From assembly GCF_034190915.1 (NCBI RefSeq), contig NW_026947496.1, positions 33,600,001-33,664,000 on the forward strand: a stretch of DNA of 64,000 nucleotides. The letters run 5' to 3'. Positions 1-11,415 of this stretch are shown here, piece by piece; position 1 is the stretch's first letter; each line of letters starts with the position of its first letter. Source of the DNA: Cavia porcellus (Eukaryota > Chordata > Mammalia > Rodentia > Caviidae). The notes under the pieces are model-generated. The model was not told the origin of the DNA. It was given only the letters and a program-made list of their open reading frames with translations, and did not search any database. The position numbers were made by a program, and so were the translations under genes.

Positions 1-794
1 GTGACTGGTGATTTCTCCTCAGACTCAAGCAGCCACCACAGCATTTTCAAAACACACTATATTTAGCAGGCAGATTGCTTGCGGCTCTGCTCTGCCCCTG
101 TGCTGGCATCACTAGAGAGGCTCTCTTCTCCAGCAAGGTCAAGGGGACTCTGCGGGCACTGACTGCTTGGGACCCATAGTGGCTTTGTGTGGGCAACATG
201 GCCCTAGGAGAACTGAAGGGAAGAGATGTTGCTTGGCTCAGTTTTGGCAAAGAGCAGCAGAGGCAAAGTTTAGTAAAGTGACTGCAGAGGTTCTCATTCA
301 GAGAAATCCAAGCCCGTGTCTCCTATCATCTTTGATTATTTTGCTCTTCTTTTGTCCTCCTTTCTGGCCTTCTCTCCTTTTTTCCTTCCTTTTCTTCCTC
401 CTTTCTTTTCTCCCTCACTCCCTCTCCCTTTCCTATCTTTCTCCAACTCCTTTATTAACTCTTACTGTATTCTGTGTAGTGTGGAAGGGGCCAGGAGTCT
501 CCCAAAAAGTTATGAAATTAGAAGAGTTTATCCTTCCTAGGCTAGAAAAGAAACAACTGAGCCATCTTAATACAGTGTCACCACAGCTGGTACAGAAAGA
601 GGGAGGGAGGACTGTCCAGGGAGGACGACATCAGATTGAGCTCCCCTTTACGCTACTCGACAAAACCTACCCTGTGGGGAGCTTGACCCCTACTTCTCTT
701 TTGCATCTGCATAGTAAATAAGAAAGTAACATCAGTGATGTCTGATAGAATTGTGGCGTGGCTGAAAAGATAAGAAGATGAAATATAAATGACC
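1..794. other. No gene recognised; left edge
   Basis: I see no exon, RNA gene or classifiable repeat here. Several short open frames overlap on both strands, but none has a recognisable domain, and the longest (plus strand, 167-721) gets its length from a low-complexity pyrimidine run. The only structural feature is that tract, listed separately. Confidence 0.5.
343..450. repeat. Pyrimidine-rich tract (C/T on + strand)
   Basis: Roughly 108 bases are almost all C and T, in irregular CTTT, CCTT and CTCC blocks. It is not a pure microsatellite. Such tracts can form triplex structures, but nothing here shows that this one does. Confidence 0.7.
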
Positions 795-1082
795 TTTATT
801 TTAAGAATGTGGAGAGAAACCCCCCCCCATCCATCTGGGTCTGGCATTGTCTTCGGGGTCTGGCAATCTCTCCATGGGACACGTGGAGTGGGGGCATACA
901 TGTAGTTTAGGTTTGGGGTGGTGCCTAAGGGGCATGAGTGATGTGCAGGTAGCCCATTGGTATTCATTTCGCTCCACAGGTAAATTCCTAGGGGCAGGGA
1001 AGATAGAGCCCCTTGGTTCCACTTCCGAGGCTTTACACCAGCTACAGTGCGCCAAATGGGGCAAAATCCTTTCATTGTCACC
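795..1082 (-). mobile_element. ERV LTR fragment (family A, 3' part)
   Basis: This segment aligns by eye with 48,970-49,206 plus 49,554-49,625. Shared blocks include a TTTATT start (an AATAAA signal on the minus strand), a GTAGCCCATTGGT block and AGGTAAATTCCTAGGGG. The inverted AATAAA suggests an LTR read from the minus strand. Similarity stops near 1,082, so this is a truncated 3' piece. The family is not named; a class II (ERVK/IAP-like) LTR is a guess. Confidence 0.6.
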
Positions 1083-2418
1083 TTACTGCATCAGGCAGTG
1101 GCTCTGACCTCTGTGGATCCCATTCACTTTGTGTTCTCATCCCACAGTCCTGTGGTCAGAGTTCGCACTCCTCAGAGGTTAAGAGAAGACCAAGATACTC
1201 CAAAACCATAGAAGGAAAGGAGTCACACTCCCATTACCTGGGAAAAATATTTTCAAACTTAATTATATGCATTTTCAAGGAACAAGAGCCTTGGGAATTA
1301 ATGGCATGCATGGCAGTTGCATCAAATACAAGCTACTTAATGAGTGAACATAACTTTTAGTATAAAATAAGTTTTGTTTATCAGGAGAAAGAGTTCAAAG
1401 TAAGAGATCTCACCCTAGGTAGGTAATTTGGGCATCTGTACCCAGTCAGAGATTAGCACTGGTGTGGGTGGGAGTAATGTGGTTTGAGGACTCCTGTGAC
1501 ACTTCTGTTAGTGGGACACTGAGGGGTTCCTTACATATGGAGTCATGTGACTCCTTGTTCTGAAGATGAGTTTTACTTAGCTCTAAGGTGTTGGAGACCA
1601 TACAAAGCTGTTCTGAGCAGGATTTAAATTTTGCTAATTGGCTTTCTATTTTATCTGTGAGTCTGTTCTAGGCTTAGGCCACTTGCCTGGCGATGGGACT
1701 GATTCATAGTATGTGAACCTCTGTGAATCACTGGTCCTGGCCGAGGCCTGTAGTGGCCTGTGATGCCAGAGATACCTCAAAGGGCATGGTAAAGCTACAG
1801 CTGTGGACACTTGGCTCCAATCCCTGTTAACAAGGTAGAGACTGCAGCTGCAAAGATTACTCCTACAGTCTCACTTCTACCATGTCTTCATGATAAGACA
1901 GTGCCACTGAATGGACTTGACTCATTACTTGGAGATGTCCTTGAAATGACTCTCAAGCTCCTGCTCATTGCCTGTACATTCCTCAGTTTCCCTGCCCCTA
2001 GTTGTTGGACCTCATAAATAAAGTAGGCAGTCCAGAAAACTCTTTGTCTTAGCCCTTGGAGTCGTGAGCTAAATTAAAGGATTTTGACCCTCCTGGCACA
2101 CTAAAAAATCATACAATTTGTCTTTTTATTTAATGTCCACCATACACTCATTTGGAAGATCACTGATCTAGGTCAGGACCCGATACTAAGGTTCACATTT
2201 AATTCTTCCTGTTCAAGAACTCTTGGTTTCCTTTGGTTTAGAAGTCTTTTCCCTTTGGGATAATTACTCAGTGGATCAAGGCTTTGAAATCAAACATATT
2301 AAAATGTGGATTTTCCCTGGGTTCTGTGACACTGCTTCCCATTTCTCAGATGGTATCTTGGGGTTATGTTTTGGTGTTGTCCTTTGGGTCCCACTAGTCT
2401 TGAACTATGTATATTCTT
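1083..2418. other. No gene recognised
   Basis: About 1.3 kb without a repeat I can name. A short open frame (1,811-2,017) runs into an AATAAA at 2017-2022, which resembles an LTR or mRNA 3' end, but nothing upstream supports either reading. Very old LTR remnants are possible. Confidence 0.4.
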
Positions 2419-2770
2419 TGCCATAGTTTGGATCTGTACTGTTCTCCTGAGGCCTATTATTGAAGATCTGGTCCCCAACCTAAAGTGCCTTTGGTGGGTG
2501 GTAAGATCTTTCAAAAGGGGATTTATCAGAGGGTCCTTAAGTCATAGGGACCTGCCCTTGAAGGGGATAGTAGGACATATTTTCTCTATTTTCTTTTTGC
2601 TTTCTGGCCATAAGTCCCATATTAATGTGCTACCTCATCATAGGTCTAAAAGCAATGGGCCAATCAGTCATGGATCAGAAACTGTAAAGCTGTGAGCTGA
2701 AACAACCCTTTTGTCTTTGTAAGTGAGTTAGTGCAGACCTTTATTAGAGTGATAGAAGCTAACTGATGCA
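2419..2770 (+). mobile_element. MaLR-type LTR, solo
   Basis: It begins TGCCATAGTTTGGATCTG and ends GCTAACTGATGCA, the usual TG...CA form. In between it follows the MaLR order: a 'mature age' block with GGTCCCCAACC, a GGTGGGTGGTAAGATC block, TTTGCTTTCTGGCC, then CTGTGAGCTGAAACAA just before the end. Length of 352 bp fits MaLR LTRs. No convincing 5-bp target duplication was found (TTCTT against CCCTT). Confidence 0.75.
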
Positions 2771-2959
2771 CCCTTGATTTTTCTAAGATGGTCTTTAGAT
2801 TTCTTGCATCCACAGGCCTCTGAGTGAATCTTGTTGTATAGGTTTAATTTGGGCTTCGTCAGTTAGGTGTATTCTTTCTTTCTGTGTCTTTTCTGGTAAG
2901 GAGGAGAAAATATCTTCCTCTTAAGATATAATCTTCACTAATAAGATTGGTGTCTAAAG

Positions 2960-3083
2960 AAAAGTGAGGGGGCTGGGGATTTAGCTCAGCGGCATAAGCA
3001 CCTGCCTTGCAAGCAGGCAATCGTGAGTTCGATCCCCGGTACCGATAAAAAACGAAAAAGACCAAAAAAAAAAAAAAAGTGAG
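2960..3083 (+). mobile_element. ID SINE with 9-bp target duplication
   Basis: A tRNA-Ala-like head (GGCTGGGGATTTAGCTCAGC, Pol III A box) is followed by the B box GTTCGATCCCCGG, an A-rich unit and an A-tail ending near 3,078. The duplication AAAAGTGAG lies at 2960-2968 and 3075-3083. The intact boxes and clean duplication suggest a fairly young insertion, close in sequence to the copies at 5,366 and 13,793. Confidence 0.9.
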
Positions 3084-3940
3084 ATGTATTTTGCAAGCCT
3101 TTGTAGCTGGGTTGGAAACAACTATAAATTCAAATTTCTACAAATCACTATTTGAATTTCTAGACTTTCAGGGAAAACACTTTGAGTTACCCCACAGATT
3201 TAGGGGTTTGGGGGTTTAGGGGCCAGCTAAAGATTTGGGCCTCTCATTCCAAGAGTGTTTTTTTTCTATTCCAGTATTTTCTTCAGATTTCCATCTTCTG
3301 ATTCCTTAGGCCAATACATGGGCTCATCCTGCCTCAGCTCTGTCTTTTACATGATACAGAACTGGATGCGAGTGGGGATAAAGCTAAACAAAAGTGCATC
3401 TCAGAGGTATGGTTGCTGTCTTTGATCACATCCTCTGTGTTGTTGCCTGCTTCTCTTCAAATGTTAGTGCCTTCTAGCTCTGTTCAGCATTTCACCCAGA
3501 GCAGACAAATGTCCCCGGGAGGTAGTCTAATAAAAGTCCTTCCATTATTATCGAAAGATGGAGCCTGTGATTTAATCCAAGTAGGAGATGGAATGTCATT
3601 TCTGTACTTGCAGTTTTGAGTTAAACCTTCTTAGTTTGCACAGTGGCCCTCTTGCCGTGGCTTTGGGACCTTGGCCCATCTTACTGGGGTATAATATTCT
3701 CACTGGCAAAATGGAAGGGGTGATAATTTCTAAGCCACAAAGTTTCTCTGACAATGAAATAAATCAACACACAGAAAGCTGGCAGAATGGAACCTGCCTC
3801 TGATCCTAGTGACAATCAGTCTATAGCCACTGGACAATCCTTCTTTTTCCATTTTAAACAGAAAACACTTTATCTTTGGCTAATTTTGTGACCTAATTCT
3901 AGATTGCAATTCTGGTTAATTAGCCTCATACTAATTATAT
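3084..3940. other. No gene recognised
   Basis: Ordinary A/T-rich sequence. A weak MIR-like block may lie near 3,640-3,740 (a run resembling the MIR core followed by CACTGGCAAAATGG), but it is too degraded to call. Confidence 0.4.
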
Positions 3941-4242
3941 CATGGTTGTTAGTTCCTATTTCAATATATTACATTTGAGATAAATTATATATATATATAT
4001 ATAAATTGTATGTATATCATTATATAGTTATAAAATATATAAAATATGTAAAATATATATAATTATTTAAGTAGTTACAATATATGGTAGAATTATACAT
4101 AATTGTAGTTATATAATGTATAAAAATAGAATTATAATTAATAAATATAGTTATAATTATATACCTAACTATAGATAATTTATATATACACATAATTTAT
4201 CTCAAATGCAATATTCTGGAATAGGAACTAGCAAAAATCATG
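3941..4242. repeat. 300-bp A/T-rich palindrome, possible MITE
   Basis: The outer arms are inverted copies. The left arm starts CATGGTTGTTAGTTCCTATT and continues into ACATTTGAGATAAATTAT. The reverse complement of the right arm starts CATGATTTTTGCTAGTTCC and continues into GCATTTGAGATAAATTAT. The centre is almost pure A/T with many TATA steps and also folds on itself. The terminal arms are about 50 bp and still roughly 80% alike. This is the shape of a non-autonomous DNA transposon or of a cruciform-forming palindrome; no transposase trace is visible. Confidence 0.75.
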
Positions 4243-4985
4243 TATTATATATAAAATATATATTATATGTGGAAAGAGAAAGAGGTGAGTCATGCCAAAA
4301 GAAATCTTATTAATAATGTAGACAGTTCAATGATTTCTTTTATAGATTTTTCTCCCTGAATACTTAAGGTTTATTTTTCAATTGGAGGTATTCTGAATGT
4401 GCTTTTCTCTTGAGAAAGCACATTTAAAAACCTTCAAAGCTGACAGTTTATAAACAACTTGCCAGAGATAAAGGAATCATCATATTCTTGCCGCCTTATT
4501 TCTTTTAAAGTAGAACCAAGGTAATGCTTTTGAATTCTGTTATTCGCAAATTGAGAGTTTTTATTATTTTCAAAATCTCCCAACAAGCACCGTTTTCTTT
4601 TGGGCTGAAGTGGAAGTAGTGATGAATTCCTACATTAGTAAACAGCAGATTCCAGATTCAGTCCAATGAGAAAACAAAATGTAGCAGTGTGGTGGGATGT
4701 GAACTGTGTGCACCTCAAGATCAGCGTGAAATGCCTTGTGTAAGGGTTAACTGTGTAAAATGCAAACGAATATCAGACATTATGCACTGCTTAACACTTG
4801 TGAGAATGGCAACATTAGCAATTCTGTCATTGTATAAGCATCAAGGACGCTGATGCAAACTAAAACAGCTAAGCCTATGAGGTCCGTTCTGGTCCCAGAA
4901 GCACAGTGCAGCACATGACTGTGTTTGTCTTTTTGCTGTTCCCTCCAGGGCAGGCTAGCAGGATGGACGCAGGAGAGCCGTCCGA
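4243..4985. other. No gene recognised
   Basis: A/T-rich single-copy-looking sequence. The only local signal is a small hairpin near 4,395-4,425 (GTGCTTTTCTCTTGAGAAAGCAC). No open frame or repeat family could be supported. Confidence 0.4.
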
Positions 4986-5307
4986 TCTATCAGGTCTTTA
5001 GTTGTCCTATCTTGGCTGCCTTGATGTTCTGAATTGATTCAAAATATTTACATTAAAAAATAAATTAATTTTAAAAAATTACCTTTCCTGGGCACTCTGA
5101 CCTTGGGGGAGAGGTACAGGTCGCACCAGGGCAGATTCTGTGAATAAAGTAAGTGGGTGAAGGGCACTGTGATAGTTTCACAAGCCTGCCTCGCTGTGGG
5201 ATGGCGCTCCGCAGCAGCATTTGATTATGTCTTGTAAAGACACTCATGAAAAAGACTTCCAGAAGCGTTCAGAAAGTGGAAAAAATGATTGGATAAGTGT
5301 ATTTGAA
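4986..5307. mobile_element. Mariner-derived foldback element, copy A (degraded)
   Basis: Two blocks match the copies at 22,215 and 39,188. The first is GCCTTGATGTTCTGAATTGA, antisense to a mariner-like transposase C-terminal region. The second is the plus-strand end TAAAGACACTCATGAAAAAG followed by TTCCAGAAGCGTTCAGAAAG. The middle carries a small A/T expansion (about 5,040-5,080) and the left arm has decayed, so this is the worst preserved of the three. Confidence 0.55.
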
Positions 5308-5314
5308 GGAAAGG

Positions 5315-5363
<49 letters not shown>

Positions 5364-5473
5364 TAGTCTTTTTCGTTTTTATCGGTACCAGGGATCGAAC
5401 TCACAACTGCCGGCTTGCAAGGCAGGTGCTTATGCCGCTGAGCTAAATCCCCAGCCCTTAGGAAAGGAAATAT
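5308..5473 (-). mobile_element. ID SINE (minus) with long (AT)n in its tail region
   Basis: The SINE proper lies at about 5,366-5,459. On the minus strand it reads GGCTGGGGATTTAGCTCAGC, a B box, CGATAAAAACGAAAAAGAC and then a tail. The target duplication AGGAAAGGAAATAT is at 5308-5321 and 5460-5473. Between the left copy and the SINE tail sits about 45 bp of (AT)n, so the microsatellite arose after insertion from the duplication/tail junction. Confidence 0.85.
5319..5365. repeat. (AT)n microsatellite
   Basis: An almost uninterrupted AT dinucleotide run with one ACAT interruption near its right end. It sits between the left target duplication and the A-tail of the minus-strand ID SINE. Confidence 0.95.
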
Positions 5474-6645
5474 TTTAAGAGGGACTCATAGCAACATATC
5501 TTTTACTGCGATCATTTTTTACGGTAATAATTTTTAAAAATATAAACATTTGCCATGTATTTCAATTGTATCTGATAGAAGTCTATAGACATAAATAATT
5601 TCTTCTTCGTGAGAAAAAAATGAAACAGATGTAACAGGCATTGGAAAAAATGGGAAGCCTAGGATAACCATCAGTCAGTATAACTATTTGCCTGTATAAA
5701 GCAGTAGTTTAGAATGTAAGAAGTAGTCCTTGTTAAGAAATGGTCTTATTTATCACCATGACCACTGTCTTCCATTATAAAGTATGCATTCCAATGTTTT
5801 ATTATCTGAAAAAAAGTTAATTTTTCTGAAAATTAACATAAAAATTAAGAGTAAAAACAATGTATCACATATTGAAAAGAGAGATTCTGATGGTAGTTTT
5901 GTATGTACTGTTAATTTTTATGTAGTTTTTCTGACTTATCCTGCTCATGCAGAATAACACTGCCAATTCAACACAGAATACCCAGTTAAATTTAAGCTCA
6001 GATAAGGAGCAGATAACTGTTTATTGTAAGTCTGTTTCACGCAGTTTTTGGTCTTCTGTTTTCTTCCCTAAATCTCACAACTCTAATTGAGAAGCTTTCC
6101 CGTTCCTGGACAGATAACAGAGAACTGAAATAGTCCGTACCCAGAACACACACACGCGCTGAATTTTGCCTTCAGCCAGCATTTACTGTAATATTTCAAG
6201 TTGGAAAGGACAAGCAAGCTCTGATAATAACAAATTATGAAGACTGAATACACATAAAGCTTAATGTTTAAAATGCGGTTGAGTGAGCCTGGCAGACACT
6301 GCTTTTCCACAGTCCAACAGAGTCTGGTGATACATTATTCATCATAAGTGGAAGTTATTAATTTTGCATTGATAAAGTGATATACAGCATTTCTGCAGAT
6401 GGTTGGAAGAGACCATTTTTGAGAAGAGAGAGCATCCTTGACTCTCAGACTCTCATTAGACCTCTTTTCCTCCACTTCCTGCAGTCTGAACTTAATGAAG
6501 GTACGCATCTGCTTCTCCTGAAGCCACTCTGACGCTAAAACGTCAGTGATTAACGTGATAATTCCTTACACATGGAAGTGAAAGATCTCCTAAAATAAAT
6601 TCTCTTAGAGTAAACTAGGTCTCGAGAAGCTGGTTTCAGCTGTTC
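5474..6645. other. No gene recognised
   Basis: About 1.2 kb of A/T-rich sequence. I found no repeat family, splice-flanked open frame or RNA motif that I would defend. Confidence 0.4.
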
Positions 6646-6649
6646 TTTT

Positions 6650-6995
6650 CCTGGTTCATGTCACATGGTCATGTGGCTCAGCAGTCTTTTGGATCCAGAA
6701 TCTATCTTCCCCCCTATGACTGTGCTGGAATTGTCTCCAATTCTGAGTTTAGTCCCCAAAGGCCTCAAGTGCTTCTTCTCTGCCTCTCGACTCTGTCCAG
6801 TTGCCATGTGAACATGTCTGTGTTGGAGCAGAGGCCACATGAGGCACACAGGAGTCTTCTACCCAGGCCCGCCAGGACTACCTGATTGCAGACGTGTGAA
6901 GTAGTCTGTGGATTTGTGAATTAAAGAAATTATTACTGCTTTCCTCACACATCTTGGTGTTAGTTAGTTACACAGATTTAACTAGCTGATACGAA
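6650..6995 (+). mobile_element. MLT1-like ancient MaLR LTR
   Basis: The 3' half follows the MLT1 pattern: GCCACATGAGGCACACAGGAG, a GACTACCTGATTGCAGACGTG block, AATTAAAGAAATTATTACTG as the degraded poly(A) region, then TTAGTTAGTTACACAG before the end. Divergence is high, as expected for a pre-rodent insertion. The left boundary is uncertain. Confidence 0.55.
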
Positions 6996-8115
6996 CTTCT
7001 ACCTGGACATAAAGTGTCACCATAATAAAAATCCAAACCATGAAGCATTGATTTGGAGATCACGTGAGGCCAGTGATCATCTCATATTCACAGTTCTCAG
7101 TAAGGTAAAATAGAACAAGCCAGGCAGGGAAATTGGGAAAATAAATAACTTTCTCTCTATCCCCTCATCTCTCCAAAAACATACTTCTTGAACTTATTAT
7201 CTTCAACAAGCCCCATACTTCAAGATACTCAAAGCTGGGTGTATGTGCAAGAAAGGAGAGACCTTCTGGAGGAATGAAATTTAAAAACTGATCTTTTCAC
7301 ACTGAAAGTCAAAGGGCTTAATTAGATGGTTTAGATGGTATTCTCACACGCAAGCAGCCCACGCCAATCTGGGGTGGAATTCAAGAGTGGAAGGTGACAG
7401 GGATTGAAGTAGCAACACTGTGTTGTCCGTGCAGTACAGGGGAGAGAGTCCATGTTACTAAGAAACAATACACACCCATGCACTCATGCAGGCACCTGAT
7501 ATAAGAGGTAGGGCGTGGCAAAGGCTAGGAAAATAAGCGGGACCTGACAATTACAAGATTTCAGGACAGCATCAAATAATTCCCAGGACCCCTGGGGACT
7601 TCTCGCAGGCTTCCATGACATGTGGGCGACATGTGAAGACACCGATGCCACGAGGAGCCTGCTATGGTGACTCTTTGCAGTAGCCCGTGCTGTGTCTCCC
7701 ATGTTCTTTTTATTCTCTTCTCTCTTGTTCAGCCCTGGTTCACTTTACAGAGGCCAGTTTTTGCCTTACTCCTTCATGTCTCTCTTTTCAAATAAAATTT
7801 TGGTGCCATTTTTGGCTTGTCTTGTTCAGTTTTGGAATACACTTATTTGGCGAGCCTTCCTAAAGGAACTACCCAACAACACACATATGCACACATACAC
7901 ACTCTAGTATAGACAAGCCATGTGCTCAAACATTTTCAGGTCCCTCCTTCTCAGTCCTATCCTGACTTATGTTTTTTGGAATGGGTAGGTGCCGTGTGGG
8001 CAGTACTGGACAGTTGCTGGACAGCTGGCTGCAGAGACTTTGAGTGAGGCACTCCTCATTCTCCTCTGCACTCATAGTCACCAGCAGAACCTGTATGATA
8101 GGCTTCTACTTTAAA
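6996..8115. other. No gene recognised
   Basis: Unclassified sequence of mixed composition. A short run of CACACAT repeats is near 7,880-7,905. Open frames of 60-70 codons on both strands have no recognisable domain. Confidence 0.4.
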
Positions 8116-8315
8116 ATGAAGGCCCCAGCCTGGCACAATGATGTACACCTTAGTAATCCTAAAGCTCTGGGAGGCTGAAGTAGTAAGGTTGCAAGTTTGT
8201 TTCCAGCCTGGGCAACTAGTGGACCCTGCCTCAAAAGAAAAAAAAAAAAAAAATAGATGGCTGAAGTTATAACTCAATACGGAAGTTTGATCTCCAGTAC
8301 CACGCACACACACAC
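8116..8315 (+). mobile_element. B1-ID dimeric SINE
   Basis: The left monomer (about 8,118-8,235) is B1: GCACAATGATGTACACC, CTGGGAGGCTGAAGTAG, then CCAGCCTGGGCAACTAG and a CTGCCTC end. After an A-rich linker (8,238-8,255) a degraded ID head follows (TGGCTGAAGTTATAACTCAA) with the B-box remnant TTTGATCTCCAGTACCA. Order and spacing match the chimeric B1-ID SINEs known from non-murid rodents. No target duplication was found. Confidence 0.75.
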
Positions 8316-9856
8316 AAAAATGAGGTCCTCTGAAATTAATTTCCCTTAATGGTAAGAGTTGCCTGGCTCTTCCAAAAATAATAATCTGGGATTCACTCTC
8401 TAAACTTTTTATTAGCTCTTCCTTAAGGCTTTCACAGAAAAATTAGATTTATCTTTACAATCTAGAAAGAAATTAACTCAACAATTTTCATGACCTGAAT
8501 TGTGTATCTATGGCATCTATCCTGGCAGGAGACCCAGAAAGAGTCACAAAAGGTGAGTTGTGAGTGTATAAGGAGCTTGTGGGTTCATGTGCACCAAGCC
8601 CTGAAGGACAGGGAAGAATTAAGATGTCTGTTTGAGGCATCATCAGCTCAGGGAGAAATACTTCTTATCTCAGTCTGACACTTTGTGTTCTTGCCTCTGG
8701 ATGTGTTTTAGGGCACTGACTACGGCTTATGGAAATGAAACTGGTCTCTTCCAAAATAGAGTCAGGCCCTCCAGCCCCATTCAGCGTTTTAAGAATGAAC
8801 TCACTGCAGGGTACCAGGCAAGCCACATGGACTTGAGGGTTCCCGCTGCTCTGTTTTTCACTGACTGCTTTTAAATTGCTTCCGTTTTGCATCTAGTCTA
8901 AGTGGAGAAGAGATAAAATGAAATGTAAATGACACTATAATAGCTTTTGGAATTAGAAGAAATAGAAGCATGCATCTAGATGAGCAGAGTTCTGTGCTGG
9001 GGGAAGGGAAAATTCTCCCCAAGCAGAAAACTGTGATGTCGCTGACTCTGAAATAATAGATGATAATCACCTAGACAAGAACTTAAAAGAGAAGCTCAGT
9101 TAGGTTTGTGCATTCTAGAGGATCAGTGTATCAGAGAAGAAGCTATGAAATGGATTTAAAACCATAAAAGGTCATGTGAAAAAATGTAGCTCAGAGTCAT
9201 TAATTTAAATATATTGCCTTCCATGAATTTCTATGTACTTCAGAGCTAAATTCACAAACATAAATTACTGCTTATAGAGGGCAATTATGTTTCCACATCT
9301 GCTTTCCCTCCAGTGGCATCTGGTTTTTGACATTTTTGCACATGAAGTATTTTGAAAGGTTTCTGCCCTAGTGTACATTGCTGAGTCTTATGGCAGTGGT
9401 GTAACATGGCAGAAGACCAAAGCAAAAGCAACTTCTTAGCCTGAGGACCACTTCCTCCTCCTTCCCCCTCAGCCCTGATCACAACTTCCTCTTTCCTTTC
9501 CTGTGCTAAGAAAATTCCAACAAGTTGCTCACACGTCATCAGTGCCTGCCCCAAACTCTGCCTCTGGCCAGCGGTCATAAAACCTCCCACCAGCTTGTCC
9601 CTGGTCAGAGGAGAAAGCCCGGCCCTGTGAGCTGTGCGCTCCTCTCCGTGTCCTCCATAAAGGCCTCTTTTTCTTTGTGTCTCTCTATTATGCTGAAAAA
9701 CTCTAACATATCTGACACAAATTTACCCTAAATAATTTGTTACTCATAATAGGAATAAATCTGAGATAAATTTATTATGTTCATACTGTCAGTATGTTCA
9801 TATTGTAATACTATCTTACTTTTTGGAAGCTTTATTGAGATATAGTTAACACATTA
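8316..9856. other. No gene recognised
   Basis: About 1.5 kb without an identifiable repeat. Open frames on both strands at 8,632-9,070 and 9,285-9,731 are short and lack known domains. This is one of the longer stretches here free of recognisable mobile DNA. Confidence 0.4.
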
Positions 9857-10018
9857 TCTTAGTCTGTTTGGTGCTGCTGTCACGGGATACTTGAGGTGGA
9901 GTAATTTGTGAGGAACAGAAATTTCTTCCTTATTGTACTAGAAGCTGGGAATGCAAGATCAGTGTGCCAACATCTGGCAAGGGGCCTTCTTTCTGTGACA
10001 TAACATGGCCAAGTGACA
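9857..10018 (-). mobile_element. MaLR/MLT LTR fragment
   Basis: It reads as the reverse complement of a MaLR 3' end: ATCTTAGTCTGTTTGGTGCT, CACGGGATACTTGAGG, then GGAACAGAAATTTCTTCC. A middle block, GCAAGATCAGTGTGCC, follows, and similarity ends near AACATGGCCAAG. Only the 3' third is present. Confidence 0.6.
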
Positions 10019-10574
10019 AATACACTTTATTTATTTTTTCTTTGGATGCTCTTTTATTTAGCCACATCACTGTACCAAGTCATTTATCTATTGTGGTAGG
10101 GTTAGCAAACTCCAAATTTAGGTGTGAAAAGTGTATCAACTGACTGCATTTACAGCCCCTTGATCAATACTACAATGAACAAGCAAAAGCAGCTCTATTT
10201 TTCTAGAGTCACAGCTCCCTGGCTTCCCCCAAATATCTTGTGTCACTGCTATATGACTTCTGTGTAATACCATCCGTGCAACAACACACAGTTATGAACT
10301 GGTGCACTGCAGGAGTACGCTAGGCCCCTGGGATGCCAGCCATGCTCCCCAAAGGTAGAGAAAACAGACACAGTAACAGACGATTTAGATGGGAGACAGC
10401 AAGTTCTCAGAATTCATTAGTAGACTGAAACCTGCAAGGAATTAGAATGGGCCTGCCTGGGGATGGCAACTTTTCTTAAATGAAAAGGCCTCTACTTTGC
10501 CTCCTTTTCTTTCACAGGAAATTTGGATTCACTATCCGAAATTTTGGCAGTTATACTTTAACAAAGATTTTACA
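10019..10574. other. No gene recognised
   Basis: Unclassified sequence lying between a truncated MaLR LTR and an L1 3' UTR fragment. I see nothing specific in it. Confidence 0.4.
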
Positions 10575-10800
10575 GCTTGAATTTCTTTTTTTATTTTAAA
10601 GAGAAAAAATGAAAGTTCAAAACAAGATAATAGGAGGACAACAAAGGTTAATGCATTGTGTATTTTTATCTTTAAATTAGTTACTCAGCATACAAGATAT
10701 TGGCATTAATTGTCCAAACAATATTAGCACAAACCTTTCCTTTTAATGAACTAAGAGAAATTAGTAGCATAGCTATCTTAACTGCCATATTATATATATC
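10575..10800 (-). mobile_element. L1 3' UTR fragment
   Basis: On the minus strand it ends with the L1 signature TTTTCTCTTTAAAATAAAA (antisense near 10,580-10,605). The antisense module AAAACAAGATAATAGG...GGTTAATGCATTGTG also occurs at 15,790-15,850 and, more diverged, at 60,181 and 60,268. It is only a 3'-most piece and carries no coding sequence. Confidence 0.6.
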
Positions 10801-10867
10801 TATATATACATATATAGAACATATATGCGTCTATATGTATATATATATTTTTAATTTCTAAAGCAAA

Positions 10868-11260
10868 TGTCTGAGTTACTTTTGCTGAGAAAAAAATACT
10901 CAACACCCAAAGTTAAAGGGGAAAAGATTTGCTGTAGCTTACAGTTTATAGAGTTTGTAGAGCTTCGCAGCTGGCTGGCTCCAAGGCGGAGGGGCATCAC
11001 AGATGAGAAACGGCTCTTGGTGGACAGAAAACAGCAAAGCAGTACAGGAGTGAAGCAGCAGCGAGCGAGCAAGCCTGCCTTCTTACTTCATCCGGGCTAC
11101 CACGCTTTGTGGGCGCCACCCACACCCAGGGTGGGGCATCCTCAATCCAACATGGTACTGTAGTCCTAGCGTCACACAGCCTGGATGCAGCCTCCTCCAG
11201 AAAGCCACATCTATAACCACATGAAGCTTGTGGGGGAGCATCTGGATACAAGTCATAACA
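10868..11260 (-). mobile_element. MaLR-type LTR
   Basis: Reverse complement of a full MaLR LTR. It starts TGTCTGAGTTACTTTTGCTG and has the GGAAAAGATTTGCTGTAGC and GCAGCTGGCTGGCTCCAAGG blocks. It ends with CATGAAGCTTGTGGGGGAGC, CATCTGGATACAAGTC and ATAACA. Length is 393 bp. The outer sequences show no clear 5-bp duplication. Confidence 0.75.
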
Positions 11261-11415
11261 ACTTTTTAATTTAATTTAATTTAATTTAATTTAATTTTAT
11301 TTTGTTTATTTCAGTGTGTGTGTGGTGGGGGGATGTGCCGGAAATCTAACTCATGACTTCATACTTGCCAGGCAGGCACTGTGCCACTGTGCCACTGAGC
11401 TATATCCCCTGCTAA
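11261..11415 (-). mobile_element. ID SINE (minus) with (TTTAA)n tail
   Basis: A (TTTAA)-type pentanucleotide run (about 11,264-11,297) precedes a T-rich tail and a minus-strand ID body. The body holds the B-box remnant, GCCAGGCAGGCACTGTGCC and CTGAGCTATATCCCC. A 9-bp unit (CTGTGCCAC) is repeated inside the body. It is older than the copies with clean duplications. Confidence 0.7.

Noticed and set aside
167..721. 184-codon plus-strand open frame near the left edge
   Set aside because: Its length comes from the pyrimidine tract read as Leu/Pro/Ser/Phe. No domain, and a second frame is open over the same tract.
2017..2022. AATAAA as the end of a gene
   Set aside because: No upstream exon, splice pattern or conserved frame; probably chance or an unrecognised LTR.
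2969..3048. tRNA-Ala gene
   Set aside because: The A and B boxes belong to an ID SINE with an A-tail and target duplication, so this is a retroposon rather than a tRNA gene. The same holds for the other ID copies.
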